64,000 nt of DNA from Temnothorax longispinosus (Eukaryota; Arthropoda; Insecta; Hymenoptera; Formicidae): the NCBI RefSeq assembly GCF_030848805.1, contig NC_092369.1, positions 11,879,199 to 11,943,198 of the forward strand. Reading direction: 5' to 3'. Below are positions 24,663-37,700 of the stretch, one piece after another. The translations under genes and the position numbers were made by a program. The notes beneath the pieces are model-generated. The model did no database searches. It saw only the letters and a program-made list of their open reading frames with translations, and was not told the DNA's origin. Each line of letters begins with the position of its first letter. Positions within the stretch are counted from its first letter, which is position 1.

Positions 24663-27600
24663 TTTAATACCTTAAGAAACACAAAGGGAAAAGGAATCTA
24701 CTTAATATTTTCGTAATTACATGTTATACAACAGTTACATAATAACTGAGTGCGAATAAGTACAACAATAGATATAACAATAAATTTTATATGAGAAAGT
24801 ACTGTTTAAAATAATTACACATGGTATAATCTACAGTATCTACACAGTCTCTTCTTCAATAGAAATAAAAAGTAAATTACGTTGAAAGACTATGTTAAAT
24901 TTATATTACGTCACACAAGGGTTAATATCGATATTTGTTTTATAGACAAGGTGCAAACTCATGATGTGTTTATGTTTATGGTGAACGTTTCAATTAGTTA
25001 CTCTGTGACGCAACGCGCGTCTCGTCTGAAATGTGAGAAAGTTTTCGCTGCGTGAACTCCCTTAGTTAATCGCGTACACAATAGATCAATAGGCCGATAA
25101 CCATGCAGCTTACACACCTAATAAGTAAAATCGCAGTTCAGCTTCAAAATCGCAATTGCTCCTTTCGCGAGCGAATTGTTCAACGGATCCTTCGAGTTCG
25201 TTGCCTATGTTTAAGCAAAAGAACGATTACATCAGTCGTTCAATTCGCGATCCGATCCCGTCGCTTATTATCCCACGTGAATTGCCGAGATCCCGCGATC
25301 TCTATAGATATTTCCGAGGCGCGCGGAGGTGACTAACCGCTATAAGATTATTACGATAGCCCAAAAGTGTCCTTGAAGACGAGACTCTGCTTTTTTCAAG
25401 ACACTCGACGCAACCCACGCACGATGTGACCTACGCACCGACCACTGGGTGCGTAGCAAAAAAACGCCGTGAAAAATCACGATCTCACGGATGATCCTCT
25501 CGTCGATCGTGCTTCGCTGATTCAATCATAATTAATTCATTGATCGTGTACCAACGATAGCGTTTCCCACGCGATTCTAGAAAGGAGGCACGCAACTCCG
25601 GCGATCACGCTTTCTGTCACGTCGCAAATTATAAGCTATCGTAGAGACGTTTAACTCATACGTCAATTACGATTTGCCTCGTGTTGCGCGTCTTGCAAAA
25701 GAAAATTACGAAAGCGGCGGCTTGTCCATCCGGAAATGTTAACGCAATTAGACCAATGCGTTTTCACTGTGCACTATCGCGAAAACGATGAACCACCTGC
25801 GTAACCGTGCATGAAATTTCGATAGAAAATTGACGGTTGCGTGCAACGACGCTGCACTGCGGTTATTATTGCAAATTGATTGTCCTTCTTTCGAAACTTG
25901 GACGATTAGCAAATATAATCTTCGCATAATAACCGACCTCCTTCCAAAGATCATCATCTGGTCTTAGTACGATGGATGTGGGTGGATTTGAAAAGATCGA
26001 TCGGCCATGAAAAAAATGATACAATTACATTGTTAGTAATTAATTATATTTTATATGTAACTGTTTATCCCTATTTCCAACTTTTCTTTGATTAAATTTA
26101 AACATATTATTCTCTTTATTATTATGAAAAACATTTGCGTTGTAATTTTGTCATTAATTAACAATTGCGCGGTAACAATGAAAGTTGAATTGTCAATTTG
26201 TACTTTCAATACATCCCAGTGTCTATTAATCGAATCGTCGCATCGAAGCTCCCGCAATTAACGGTAGCGTACAATTAAAATAATCGTGGGACTCACCGAT
26301 CTGAGAAATGGAAAACTATGCCTTATTACAGCCCTAGTAATTCAAGCAGGCAAGAAGAAAGGCACGGTGATCTAGTTCAAGCATCAGTATACAACGCTCG
26401 CGATATATAATATATACGAGAACGATATGTAAGAAGAACAACAGCATCTGTATTATGAACGAGGGAGATTCATCGTGCTTATCTCAGGCGAGATATAAGG
26501 CTGAGTAAAAGTATATTTATGGATTTAGACGTAGAAGCTTTAAGTTATCATCAGTATAATCTGCGAATCTGAGATGATAGAGTTTATAAGCAAAACGATA
26601 TACCGAGAAAAACACACGCGCCTTTCACTTTATTTCAGTTGATATTTCTACCTCATAAACCAAGGAACTAGCCACTGGACCGAATCACGCTGGACACCAA
26701 ACTCGTATCGGATCTAAGAAAAATGAATGTACGCCAGTAGGTACCATTGACGTAACGATACTTGAATATTTATACTGAACTATCTTAAGTATCTGACTCG
26801 CAAAACTCGAATAGTTACTTTTTTCTCGTATTTGTATACCGACTCGAAAATATTTAGAAACTCGATGAAAGCCATCAATAAAGAGTAGGCTTTCCCGAAC
26901 GTGAGACTTCCGCTTTTCGAAAGCGGAAAGAACGACAGCAGAGAGAAAAAGAACTTGCGCCACGCTCCACTTTCTGAAAGTCTATCAATTAGAGCTATTG
27001 TGTTAGCGTAGCAAAGGCAGTCGACTTTACGTAAAAAATTCACCACAACCATCGTAATAAACACAGTTAAGTACTAAAATTAGTTCCCATTATAGAACTC
27101 CCTTGTTGAACTGAGATGCACTTTTCCGTGTGTTTCTTCAACATAACAAGTGAGAATATTTTCGTTTCACCAGTCGTCCTTGCGGATACCGCACGGTGCA
27201 ACACCCTACGTCTGCATTCTTTAACCGTGTGTGGTTTCTTATTTGTAATATTACATATCTCTCTAATAAAAAATATATATTATCGACTCCATAACGAGGA
27301 TAATTTTTAAAAAAATTTAAAATAAAGACTATAGTCAATTATTTTACAAAATTCTGTAAGTTATAAAGAACTTTGTTTGTAAAACTATTATTATTGTTCT
27401 AGAGTCTAAAGATTAAAATAACGTAATGGAAATCAAAATCTTGTATTGAATGATAAACGCTCTAAAAGTAAAATAATTTGTACTAATATTTAATTTTAAG
27501 TACACTAACTAAGTCTGAGTAATTATTAAAAATTACTATTATCGCAATGAAATAAAAATAATTTCGTGTAAAACTACGTGAGTTAGTTACATATTAAAGA

Positions 27601-29312
27601 CACTTAGTTCGAGTAAGGTAGAAGCGTAACGTTCTGTGCGCGCAAAAGTCACCGTTTGCTGAGCGGAGAAATGACGCGCCTAAACACACGTGGATACCCA
27701 GCCGCGAACATTACGAAAGTTAGCACCGTTTGGTATTTAAAAATATAACAAGTCTAATAAACCATTTGATAAGTCGTTATTCCTTATCAGTAATACAGAA
27801 TGTCAACGTCATATCTGTGATTATTCCAATACCGGTCGGCGAATTGCAAGACTTTTAAGAAATTATTTTATTAAGAAATAATTATATTAAGAAATTTTTT
27901 AGCATTTCTTAATTTTAAGATAACAGGAACAAAACAATTTTATCATTTATCACAAAAATAGTCACGGTACCTTGTTACACTTTGCCCGACAATTCTCAAA
28001 AGCACGAAGGTCGTTGTGACTTTCTTCAAGGATGCACTGCTGGTATCCTCAGGGTTACATGTTCCCCGCCGAGTGGGTTGTCCTTTTTTGTCCTCACCAT
28101 GCAGGAGCGGAAAGAATGAGAGAGAAGAACAGAGAGGAATACACGTTTCGAGTGTTTCACCGCGTGTCTTCAAGACATTCTGTATGTGGTTCCTGGATGA
28201 AGCTGCCGTGAAAACTGAGCCGAGGCAAGGAGGTAAAGAGAAAGGCAGCCTGAGAAGTAAGGCTTCCCTCATTGGCAGTTGATACGCGCTGTCCTTTCGT
28301 GGACATCCCACCTTGTGCCACTGCGAGAGAAAGAAGGAGAGACTCGCCGCGATTACATTTTGATAAAATTGTATCTTCAAAGGTCATGGCAGATCAGCTG
28401 CATTAGTGATCTGACCAAACTTTCTGTTAATATGAAACACAATCAAAAATAATAATAAAGTTAAATATTTTTTACTCATTCGTAAAGAATATAAAAAAAT
28501 TTCTATTATTTTTTACGAATGATTAAAAAAGATTTAACTTGTTCAACTTTAAGTTTTCTTTATAATAAGAACGTAAAAAATTATAAAGATTATATTATTA
28601 TTAAATTATGAATATTTCTTCATTCATCTGTCTTTTTATATTTTTTTCTTTTTTACCTGCATTTTTAGTTTCTTCAAATTATAAACGTTACACAAGTTAA
28701 TAAATAAATATTATTGCATAATTTTAATACATAACATAACATTTAACCATATAACGATACGATCCTGGCAAAGTCTCGTGTAGAAGAAAGTCGAGTATAG
28801 CACCTTAGGATTGGTTGCTGCTAGTGAAAGTATCTTCACGTAGCGTAGTTACCTTGGTACTCAACTGAGTCCCTCGATTTACGGCATGAAGCCGACATCT
28901 GTTGGTGCACGGATTAATTTAAATAAACATTTCCAACTAAAAAGTTTAAGAAAAATATTACATTATTTCTTTTAGGCCAAAAAATTTCAACAATTCGTAT
29001 TTATCACTTTTTTTTCTTTACGAATTTGTTAAGGTATCTTTAATCTTTCCATTCAAAAAATTATTCGGATTTTTTTGTTCTTTGGATATTCTCTTAGTTC
29101 TCCGAAAACATCGTTCAACAAAGCAGGATGCGATAGTTAAGCGTCATTTAAATGATAATGAGAAATTACATGGCTATTAAGGTCATTGAGCTCTTCGAGT
29201 TCTACAGTTTCAGACAAAGAGTAGTCGCGCAGTCGGTTGCGTTATCCATCGAGTGATCGAGTGATAGCGTTCGTCAATATCGAACTGTAATCTCGGCATC
29301 AAAAATTAAAAA
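24663..29312. other. intergenic, no gene supported
   Basis: This lies between the divergent LRR gene (minus) and the CPAP1 gene (plus), so it should hold both promoters. AAATG at the LRR start is preceded by TTTCTTAAG, a possible acceptor for an intron in the 5'UTR. ORFs at 26685-27064 and 27943-28387 are open in several overlapping frames and carry no known motif, so they are not called. The 28.0-28.4 kb patch is more GC-rich than its flanks. Confidence 0.45.
28459..28541. repeat. AT-rich foldback
   Basis: A left arm (28459-28490) reading AAGTTAAATATTTTTTACTC and on to CATTCGTAAAGAAT is mirrored by a right arm (28509-28541) reading TTTTTTACGAATG and on to GATTTAACTT. The arms match imperfectly. 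It may be a decayed MITE. Confidence 0.5.
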
Positions 29313-30089
29313 ATGTTCGCTTTAGAAATTGCGATTAACATGAATTATTTTATAATATGCGTGCTCAACTTTTCATTATTATTGAGTAAGTTTCAAAATT
29401 AACTGTATCAAACTTCGGTAATTGCTTGAAAACTTAATAGTTATTTTTGTGTATTTTTTGTTATACAGATACAAAGATGACGAGTCAACTTACTTTGGGC
29501 CATTTTGTAAAAATCTATTTTTTTAATTGCTTTGGAAATTATTTATAATATATTGTGTTTTGTGATCAAAGTTAAAAATTACAAATTATTATGTTGTATA
29601 CAGGACAGAACTCGTTTGGAAACTTACGAGGAGATATCGAGTGAACAAAACGACATCGACGTATTCGCTAATCTAACGTTCCGTTTTACGTGCAAGGATA
29701 TGCCGTCCGGCTTCTACGCCGATATGGATTACAATTGCAGGATATTTCATGTTTGCGAAAATTCAGGCGATGGATTCCCAGTGATCTGCGCTAATGATAC
29801 AGTGTTCGATCAGAAACAGCGGATATGCACGGACGATGAAAATATCGATTGTCAGCACGCTCATGAATGGTATGTTTTACGATATTTTCAGATCTCGATC
29901 GAAAATTATATGTTTCTCTATAAGACATAATTAATAATTATTTGTTGCAGGTACTACTTAAATGAACTATCTTATTCCGCGGACATTGAATCGAGAACGA
30001 CGATCACAGAAGAAATTATGGAGGAAGACGAATCGAAAGTAGATCAAGAAGATATAGTGCCTTCTGTTTTGCCACTCATGATTGACTAA
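29313..30089 (+). CDS. CPAP1-type cuticular protein with one CBM14 chitin-binding domain
   Basis: Exons are 29313-29385, 29469-29506, 29604-29869 and 29951-30089, 171 residues in all. An in-frame second ATG at 29340 (MNYFIICVLNFSLLL) would give a cleaner signal peptide and 162 residues. The single CBM14 (peritrophin-A) domain has six cysteines at residues 67, 82, 88, 99, 112 and 120 and the aromatic pattern GFYADMDYNCRIFHVC. After the last Cys comes YYLNELSYS and an acidic tail. That C-terminal Y-x-LN motif is typical of CPAP1 proteins (one chitin-binding domain, cuticle-associated), which bind chitin in the extracellular matrix. Exon 2 is only 38 bases and was placed by phase: it links phase 1 to phase 0. 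A matching gene lies at 57.2 kb. Confidence 0.85.
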
Positions 30090-31388
30090 AAATAATCTTA
30101 TCTTACATCACATTATGTATTCATTTATGCATTTTACGTTTATACCGTTATAGTTCTACACACAAATCAAATTATTATACGCGTCAAACGGCTTTGATTG
30201 GAATTAATTTATTTTATTTTTCTTTCTTTGCTTGACGTGAAGTTATGCGTACGGACAATTAATTGCGTTTCAATGCAACATTTGTTGAAGGAATTGCTTT
30301 ATTTTTTTCTCTTTAACGTAATATTTTATCAGTGAAATTAAAATTGATAAATTATATTATGCTTATATTTAATCGTCACGAGAAAAGTAAGATAATGATA
30401 ATTATAGAATTCTAAGGTAATATTATTTTGCTTTCGTAGTAGTTCAACGTTCTAGTGATTGCGTGTAACATCATGATCTTAACTCCGATCTCTTTTGTGC
30501 TCTTGTTGCGTTCTGATACACATTTGCTACATGCAACGCGTAAAACTGGTGAAAAATAAAAGAAAAAGAGAAAGCAATGCACGAAAAGAGAGAGAAAAGA
30601 CCTTCAGCGCGTGGTAGTCTAGAATAATCTCAAGTTTATTCCTGACTGTTGACTTCTCAAGGTTCTTGAAAGTTGTAGCGCCGGTATTTTCGATATCATT
30701 ATTGCAGAAGTAATAAAATTATACATGCATTTGCATGGAGAATTATACAGAAATTACGAATTGCATAAAATTGAAAACATAAGCTCTTTTATAAATAATG
30801 TCGGCATGTGAATTTTTTTAGATTTTTTTATCTTATTTTTCAGCTTATATTTTATGCAATTCTTAACATTTCTGATTCTCTTAACAATCTTCATAATCTA
30901 GAGTTCCGTTTTCTGTTTATTAAATATTTTCAAATGTTGTATTAGTTATAGTATAATCTTTTTTGCAAAACTTTATAACTATATTAATATTAAAATATTT
31001 ATTGTATAAAAAAATTAAAATTATTAAAATTAATGAATTTATAATTATAATTTGGAGGGAACAACAGCATTATTTACTGAATTATACAAGGTAGATACAA
31101 TTCATTTATTTTTAATCAGACATAATTAAAAAGCATGTCAGTCTTAAAATCTACGCTAGCAGTTCAATATTCTTTCTGCGATACAACTATATGACATATA
31201 ATTTTTAATGCCGTACTCGTTATATAATCTTTAAGAAAATATGAAAAAGTGTCACCCACCACCATATAATCCCATGACAATGAAATAAATATCTCCTGCG
31301 AATGGCGCATGATTATAATTGCGAGGAATTGTTTCCATAACCATGTCTACGAAAATACCGTTTCTTCAGATTCTAAATATTATCTATT
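30090..31388. other. AT-rich intergenic DNA
   Basis: The 3' flank of the CPAP1 gene. A possible AATAAA lies at 30555-30560. Otherwise it is low-complexity AT-rich DNA with no gene seen. Confidence 0.5.
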
Positions 31389-31721
31389 CTAACTTTTGAA
31401 AATATACTCTATTTGAATCCCGTGTTGCTGAAATGTAAAGTAAAATGTATCGAACGACACTGTGGACGCATCCACATAGAAACTATTACTATCTAACTCT
31501 TCAACTAATCTCTTTTCAGGAAGTAGTGAAATTTTTTGACGCAAAGAATTATTAGGCATAGAAACCGTAATCGTCATAAAACTATATTGTTTTATAAACG
31601 CGACCACGACAATATTAATATAAAAAATTAAAGCTAACCCAATATATAATCCGATTTGTTTCAGACTTCGAGGAAAGTCTGTAACGACAGAGACGTATAT
31701 AAAATTCTTAACAAGGCACAC
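31389..31721 (-). CDS. unrecognised 110-codon ORF, doubtful
   Basis: An open frame with one predicted membrane-like segment (LYIGLALIFYINIVVVAF) followed by ITVSMPNNSLRQKISLL. It lies just downstream of the giant repeat gene on the same strand and could be part of its 3'UTR. No start context, splice partner or family was recognised. It is unusually long for such AT-rich DNA, which is the only reason it is listed. Confidence 0.2.
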   Translation of the reverse strand: MCLVKNFIYVSVVTDFPRSLKQIGLYIGLALIFYINIVVVAFIKQYSFMTITVSMPNNSLRQKISLLPEKRLVEELDSNSFYVDASTVSFDTFYFTFQQHGIQIEYIFKS

Positions 31722-31795
31722 ACATTTAGTATTTTAGATTTTAATATAGTATACATCAAGAACGATAAGTAAACTTGATTGGGCGAATCAAAATA

Positions 31796-34700
31796 CTATT
31801 TTCCATGATGATAATATGACCTATGGTGGTTCGGCCAAGTAATCCCCGGACCCATCTTATCATTGTCGTATACATATTTAATCTGCGGATTTTCCGACCC
31901 GAACAAGCTTTGTCGGATCATACCGAACATGGCCGATGCGAGGGCCATGTTGCTGATCATACCAGCCATGGTAGCAGCCGCTCTCGCGTGAGCCAAGGCC
32001 ATTTGAATGATGAAACTTATCACGAAACCGATTCCAGGCATCAAAGTGTTCATCTTCATCTTCAATGCTCTTCCGAGATGTATCACCGTGCTCGTGACTT
32101 TCCTGGACATAAAGTCCTCTCGCAAAAGTGGCAACTGGATCCTCAATTCCGAGCGTATATTCTTGTCGGAGGACGATTCGGTGTCCTTGATCCTATTATC
32201 GTTATCTGGATCTTCGAGCTTCTCTGTAAAAACTTTCTGCTTCGCTAACTTTTCTGAATACTCATTCAGCAAAGATCTGAATTCGTTCTTTCCATGGTGT
32301 TCCCTTTTACGTTCCTCTTCATTTTCCATAGATTCTTTTTCAAGCTCATAGGTAATTTCTCCCTTCAAAGGTGTTACCTTTAGTTCCTCCGCGCTGAGAT
32401 TCTTTATATGCTTCTCAGGATTATCTTTCTTTAGATGTTCCTCGGTAAAAGCCTTCAATCTGCTCGCAAACTTCTCGTTCAAACGGGTCCCGAAGAGTAC
32501 GCTGAAAGCGTTGTAAGCGTTCTCTACGTCGAGGAACTGAGCGACATCACCATCGGCGAAATCCGTTGCGTTGGCCTTGATTTTATCCAGAAACATGGTG
32601 ATTATCTGATCGTCGTTTATGGATCGCTTAATGTCCGCGTACTCGTCGCTTTCTTGTAGAAGCTGAAAGTTCGCCTCTTGCACGTCATCCAGACTTCTCT
32701 CCTTCTTTTCCTTATCCTTCTTGATCTTCTCGTGGTCCGGCCGCTGATCCAGTACTTCTTCCATAATATCGCTGATGATCGTCAGGATACTCGGCAAGTT
32801 CTTGTTGTCTTTGATCTTCGTAGCTCTACCCTCGCGGAATCCACTGAAACTGATCCCGACTTCGCCGTTCCCGTAACCAGTAAGCTTCAGAAAACCCAGA
32901 TCTACCTGAAACTTTTCCTCCATTGCCGTCTTGTACCAATCCAGGAAAATATTTTCCATAGATTCCTTTCTCGTCAGCAGTTCCTTCTCAAAATCGTTCG
33001 TGGACATGCCAAAGAAATTCTGTACTTCAGTCTCTGTCGATCTTCCGAAAGGCAATGACGGCAAGCCGATCAAAGATGGCACGGTGCTAGTGATTACTGG
33101 CCAAATGAAAATGCCCATGCATCTGATGAAGCTTAAGCTAAGTATGCACTGAACTACTTGCGACAGTAAACCGCGATTCGTGGTATGCTCGTTCAAATCT
33201 TCCACCAGTTTCAAGATCTCGTACTGATCGGCGGTTAGAGAATTTCTGACTGTAGAATTTAAGGTATCCACGAAGTATTTCTTTGAATTCTTTTCGGGAT
33301 TTCTTTCCACAATTTTCTCAGATTTCGTAATATTAACTAGAAGCTGAAGAAAGTCGGATTCCGTGATGTTTGGGAACACGCTGTCCATTGTCGTCTCCGA
33401 AGCCCGTTTAATTTCTCCCTCGGTCTCGTAGTAAGAATTTAATAATTGATCGGTACTTCTTCGTCTCCTCTCGTGTTTCTTGGACGATGCGCCCGAGAGA
33501 ACGGATTCCGACAATGAACCTCGCTGTTGCTCAAGATCAGACAAATGGACCCTTTCCTTGGAAATATCTATGAGAATGTTCGACGGTTGTCCAGGATATC
33601 CGGGAACGATTCCTTGCTCGTCTAGAAAATAAAAGAAAAACATAAATTAATAATCTTGAATAACGAGAAAAAGAGCTAGTCTGCGTTTAACGGATAAGAC
33701 TGATTCACCTACTGACGAAGTTTTCGAAGCTCTCGATGCTCCACTTATCTGGTTCGTCTGCTCCACTACGTGCGCAACTTTTGACTGAATCGTCTGCTCC
33801 TTCGTCTGCGACTTGGCCTCCTGCGATTTCGACTCCTGCGGCGCGTCCGATAGAATTTCAAGTTGCGAATAATTTATGCCGCCAAAGCTAGGCAATCCTG
33901 GAAACTGAGGAATTTGAAATCCGCCTGGTAGCATAGGGATTTGAGGGAAAGGAAACTGTGGTAAGCTGGGGCCTTCGGCGAAAGGATTTCCGGGAATACC
34001 CGGGATCTGTCCAGGGATTTGGCCCGCGCCAGGAATCTGGCCGATACCGGGGATTTGACCCCCACCAGGAATCTGTCCGATACCAGGGATTTGACCCCCG
34101 CCAGGAATCTGTCCGATACCAGGGATTTGACCCGCGCCAGGAATCTGTCCGATACCAGGGATTTGACCCGCGCCAGGAAACTGACCGATACCGGGAATTT
34201 GACCGACGCCGGGGAATGGAAATTGACCGAAGAACTCCTCGAAGTTCGGCAGATTCGGCGAAAATTGCCTCACGGTCGGCCAAGTGACATGCTGGGTGCA
34301 GGTCACGAAATTATTGCTTCTCGCGCATTCCAGCATGTTGGTTACGTATTCGCGACGTGTCGAATCCGGTATTGCCCTTTCCGCTAATCTAACAATGTTC
34401 ATTTCTCGACCAGTTAGAAGGGTGCCTATCACAGGATTATTGACATCCAGATAGGAATTTTCCAAACGCGGCGACGAGTTCTTGCTCAACAGATTCTTCA
34501 ATGCATTCTCTATTTTATCTTCGATCGTATCTACAGCAGTCTTCGGCGTATTTTCACTCTTCTCATTAGATGTCTGATTCTCGGAATAAATGTTATTCAG
34601 TAGGATCGAATTGAATTTCGTCCTCGGCAGAGTTCGGTAGCTTCCAAAATTGGGAAAGTTTGGCAGTCTCGGGAAGAATTGAGCAATAGTTGGCCAAGCT

Positions 34701-37700
34701 ATATTCCTCGTGCACTCGAGAAACGTGCTCTCTCGAACGCAAGTGACCATCCTTTCCACGAAGACCGGTCTTGCCGATTCCGGTAACAGACTTTCTGCGA
34801 CCTGAACAATATTACCTTGCTGTTCCGTGAAGTGCGACGTAATTGGCGACCCTCTTGAAGTTAGGACACCCGGGGTAGAATCCTGCACGGTCTTGAGAAT
34901 TTTTAAAATTACACCTTCCGGATGTTCCGAAAAGATGGGATGGAACCTGGTGTCTGTGATGGTAACAGTAGCGTCTCCGTGCTGGCCGACTTTAACGTCA
35001 GTCTCTGAAAATGGTGATGGGTCAGTTAGATTCTGAGTTAACGTGGACTTACTGTTTGTCGCTTGAGGATATCCTCCAAAATTCGGAAAGCTGGGCAGTC
35101 TAGGGAAATATTCCGATAAACGCGGCCATAGGACGTTCCTCGAGCACTCTAAAAAGTTACCCTTGCGAACGCATTCTATCATTCGATTGACGGAAGCTGA
35201 ACGAGCTGCATCAGGTAACAAACTTTCCGCTATCTTAAGGATATTCAATTGCTGATCGTTAAGCAGATCGCCGAACTCTTGCGTGCTGGTGATTTTGACA
35301 CCCTGATCATCTCGCACGTTAGGCGAAGACAGCTGAATCGTCTTGAGAATGTTGAGTATCACCGATTCGGGATGTTCCGTGAATATTGGCACGAATCGAG
35401 TACCAGTAACGCTAATCACGGGACTGTTACTCTGCGGAAATTTCGTTCTTGAGATTATCTTCACGTTGGAATTTGTTTGCGATTTATTCCACTCCTGCTG
35501 GTCTTTGTTAGCCTGATGCGAAGCGTTCCTGTCTTTCAATGATGCTTGATCTTCTTGTTTTGGTGGTTGTTGGGTGAGTGATAAATCATTAGGAAACTCG
35601 GGGAAATTGGGAACGTAAAGAGCGACCGTGGGCCAAATGACGTATCTGGTGCAGTTAAGAAAGTCGTTGTTCGTCTGAAGGCAAGACATAACTTGCGCGA
35701 CGAGAGGAGCCCGTGCCGGGGGCGGTACAAGGCTCTCTGCTAATCGCAATATGTTAAGTTGTTTCTCAGTGATGGTTGTCAAAACAATTACGTTTTCGCT
35801 GACGACTAAATGCGAATTTTTCGGTGTCGCTCTCAGGGAAGTACGTACCTTTGTTAAAATATCTGTAATCTTGTTCTCTAACTCGCTGGATGCTTTAGAA
35901 GAAACTTCACTTTGACGAGATAATAATATGGAAATCGGACCGAGCGTGTCTCCTGCAGTGGAATTACTAGATTCCGATGGTGTTTCAGTGATCGGTGGAG
36001 TCGGTGTAGTCGATGGCTGGCTGCCTCCCAAAAACGCCGGTAAAAACGAGGAAAAATCGGGAATCTGAAAATTCGGGAAATAACCGAAAACATTGGGCAA
36101 CTGCCAGTCCGGTAGCCAATCGGAAATATCCGGTAGACCTGGATTAAATTGCTTGACCGTCGGCCAAGTGGAATACTTAATACAGGTCACATAATTGTAT
36201 TCTTCAATACATTTAACGGTCTTCTGAACGAATTCCGGACGATACGGAATAGGAAGTAGCTGCTCAGCCATGTGTATCGACAATAATTGTTCGGGGGGGA
36301 GTACAGCGACGTAAGAATCCGTACTGGCGAGAGATGGAGGTGATACCTTCGCGTGCTCCTTCAGGGTATTCTGAAGAATGTTCACGATCACCGCTTCTGG
36401 CTTAGGCTTCCGCATTCTCGTAGCGTCAGCCTCGACGACTTCCGGAAGCTCGCCCACGAAACTGGGAAAAGGAACGATAGGATACTGCGGGTACAACGCT
36501 ATCGATCCCGGGTACCAACTCTGATAATCCGGGAAAGCCGGCAGCGTCGGATGATACTGCTGCACCATCGGCCAGGCGAAGTACTTGACGCAGCTGAAGT
36601 ACTCGAACCTGCGCACGCACGAGAACATCCTGTCGGAATATTCGCGACGTATCTCACCGGGTAGAAGTTTCTCGGCCATCTGCAGGATCTGGAGTTGACC
36701 GACGGTGAGCAGTGCCCTCAGGGTTTCATTCGTCGGATCGATGTAGCTCGGCGCCAAATCGTAGGTGACTTTCGACTCCAGAGCGCCCTTTAGAATATTG
36801 AAGACAATAAACTCGGGCGTCAGCAGCCGCGGACGATGTACGTTGCTCTCCGATCTTGCGGACTTGGCCCTGTTACCCTGAAACAGGTCAATCAAGTTTA
36901 TCTCGATCGGAGATAAGTTGTTCAGAGACTGCTTGACTGGCTCCGGGAGATTGTCGAGCACGACGGGCCAGACAAAGATGCGTATGCAATTCAAGACACT
37001 GAGACCGCTAATGCATTCCCCCATGTTCTGCACAAACGACTGTCGCTGCTTCGTTTGCACCAGTTGCTCGGCGCACTTTATTATTTCCAATTGGTTCTCG
37101 GTTAATTCAGTTGTGTTCAAGCTAGCCCAGTACGTTTCATTCGCAGGTGATTCCCGCGTTAGCGCGATATTTTTCAAAGTATTCAGCAACTCAATTTCCG
37201 TGAATTTCGGAATGTCAGGGAGCACCTGGATCGCCTGTTCCCTCAAATACTGAAGAAACGTCCTGTTCTTGATTTGATCCTGAAGAAACGCGGCTTGACT
37301 CTTCCACTTCTGAAGGCGGTTTAAAGTTTCCGTCGTTGGAGGTGATTGATCAAGATCCTCACTCTGAGTCGTCGCTACCACGTTCACGTCGCTATCACGT
37401 TGATTGCGAATCTCGTCCTTTTCAGCAGCATCAACCTCGACCAATTTCTCTGAAAAAAGACTTTCTTTATCAAATTTTTCCGACTGTTTTGCATCATTGC
37501 CGATGGATTCAAGGGCGTCATTTCGTATAGATATCAATTTTTTTATTTGACCATCCACGATCGACTCTTGCTCTCGACCGGGCAAATTGCCCTGCTCAGC
37601 ATTTAGGTAGACAGTCGAACTCTTGTACTTGGACTTACCTGGAACGCTGGCTCTATTCTCTCTGTTCAGATTCAGATCTTTGTCACCGATTTCTTCATCG

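Noticed and set aside
26685..27064. Two overlapping minus ORFs with hydrophobic stretches
   Set aside because: Both frames are open over the same DNA and neither shows family motifs or splice support.
27943..28387. GC-richer ORFs on both strands at 28 kb
   Set aside because: Open in three frames with no recognisable product; possibly an old element, but not supportable.
33958..34387. Plus-strand ORFs rich in repeated Arg-Asp-Leu units
   Set aside because: Antisense reading of the GQIPG tandem repeats of the giant protein.
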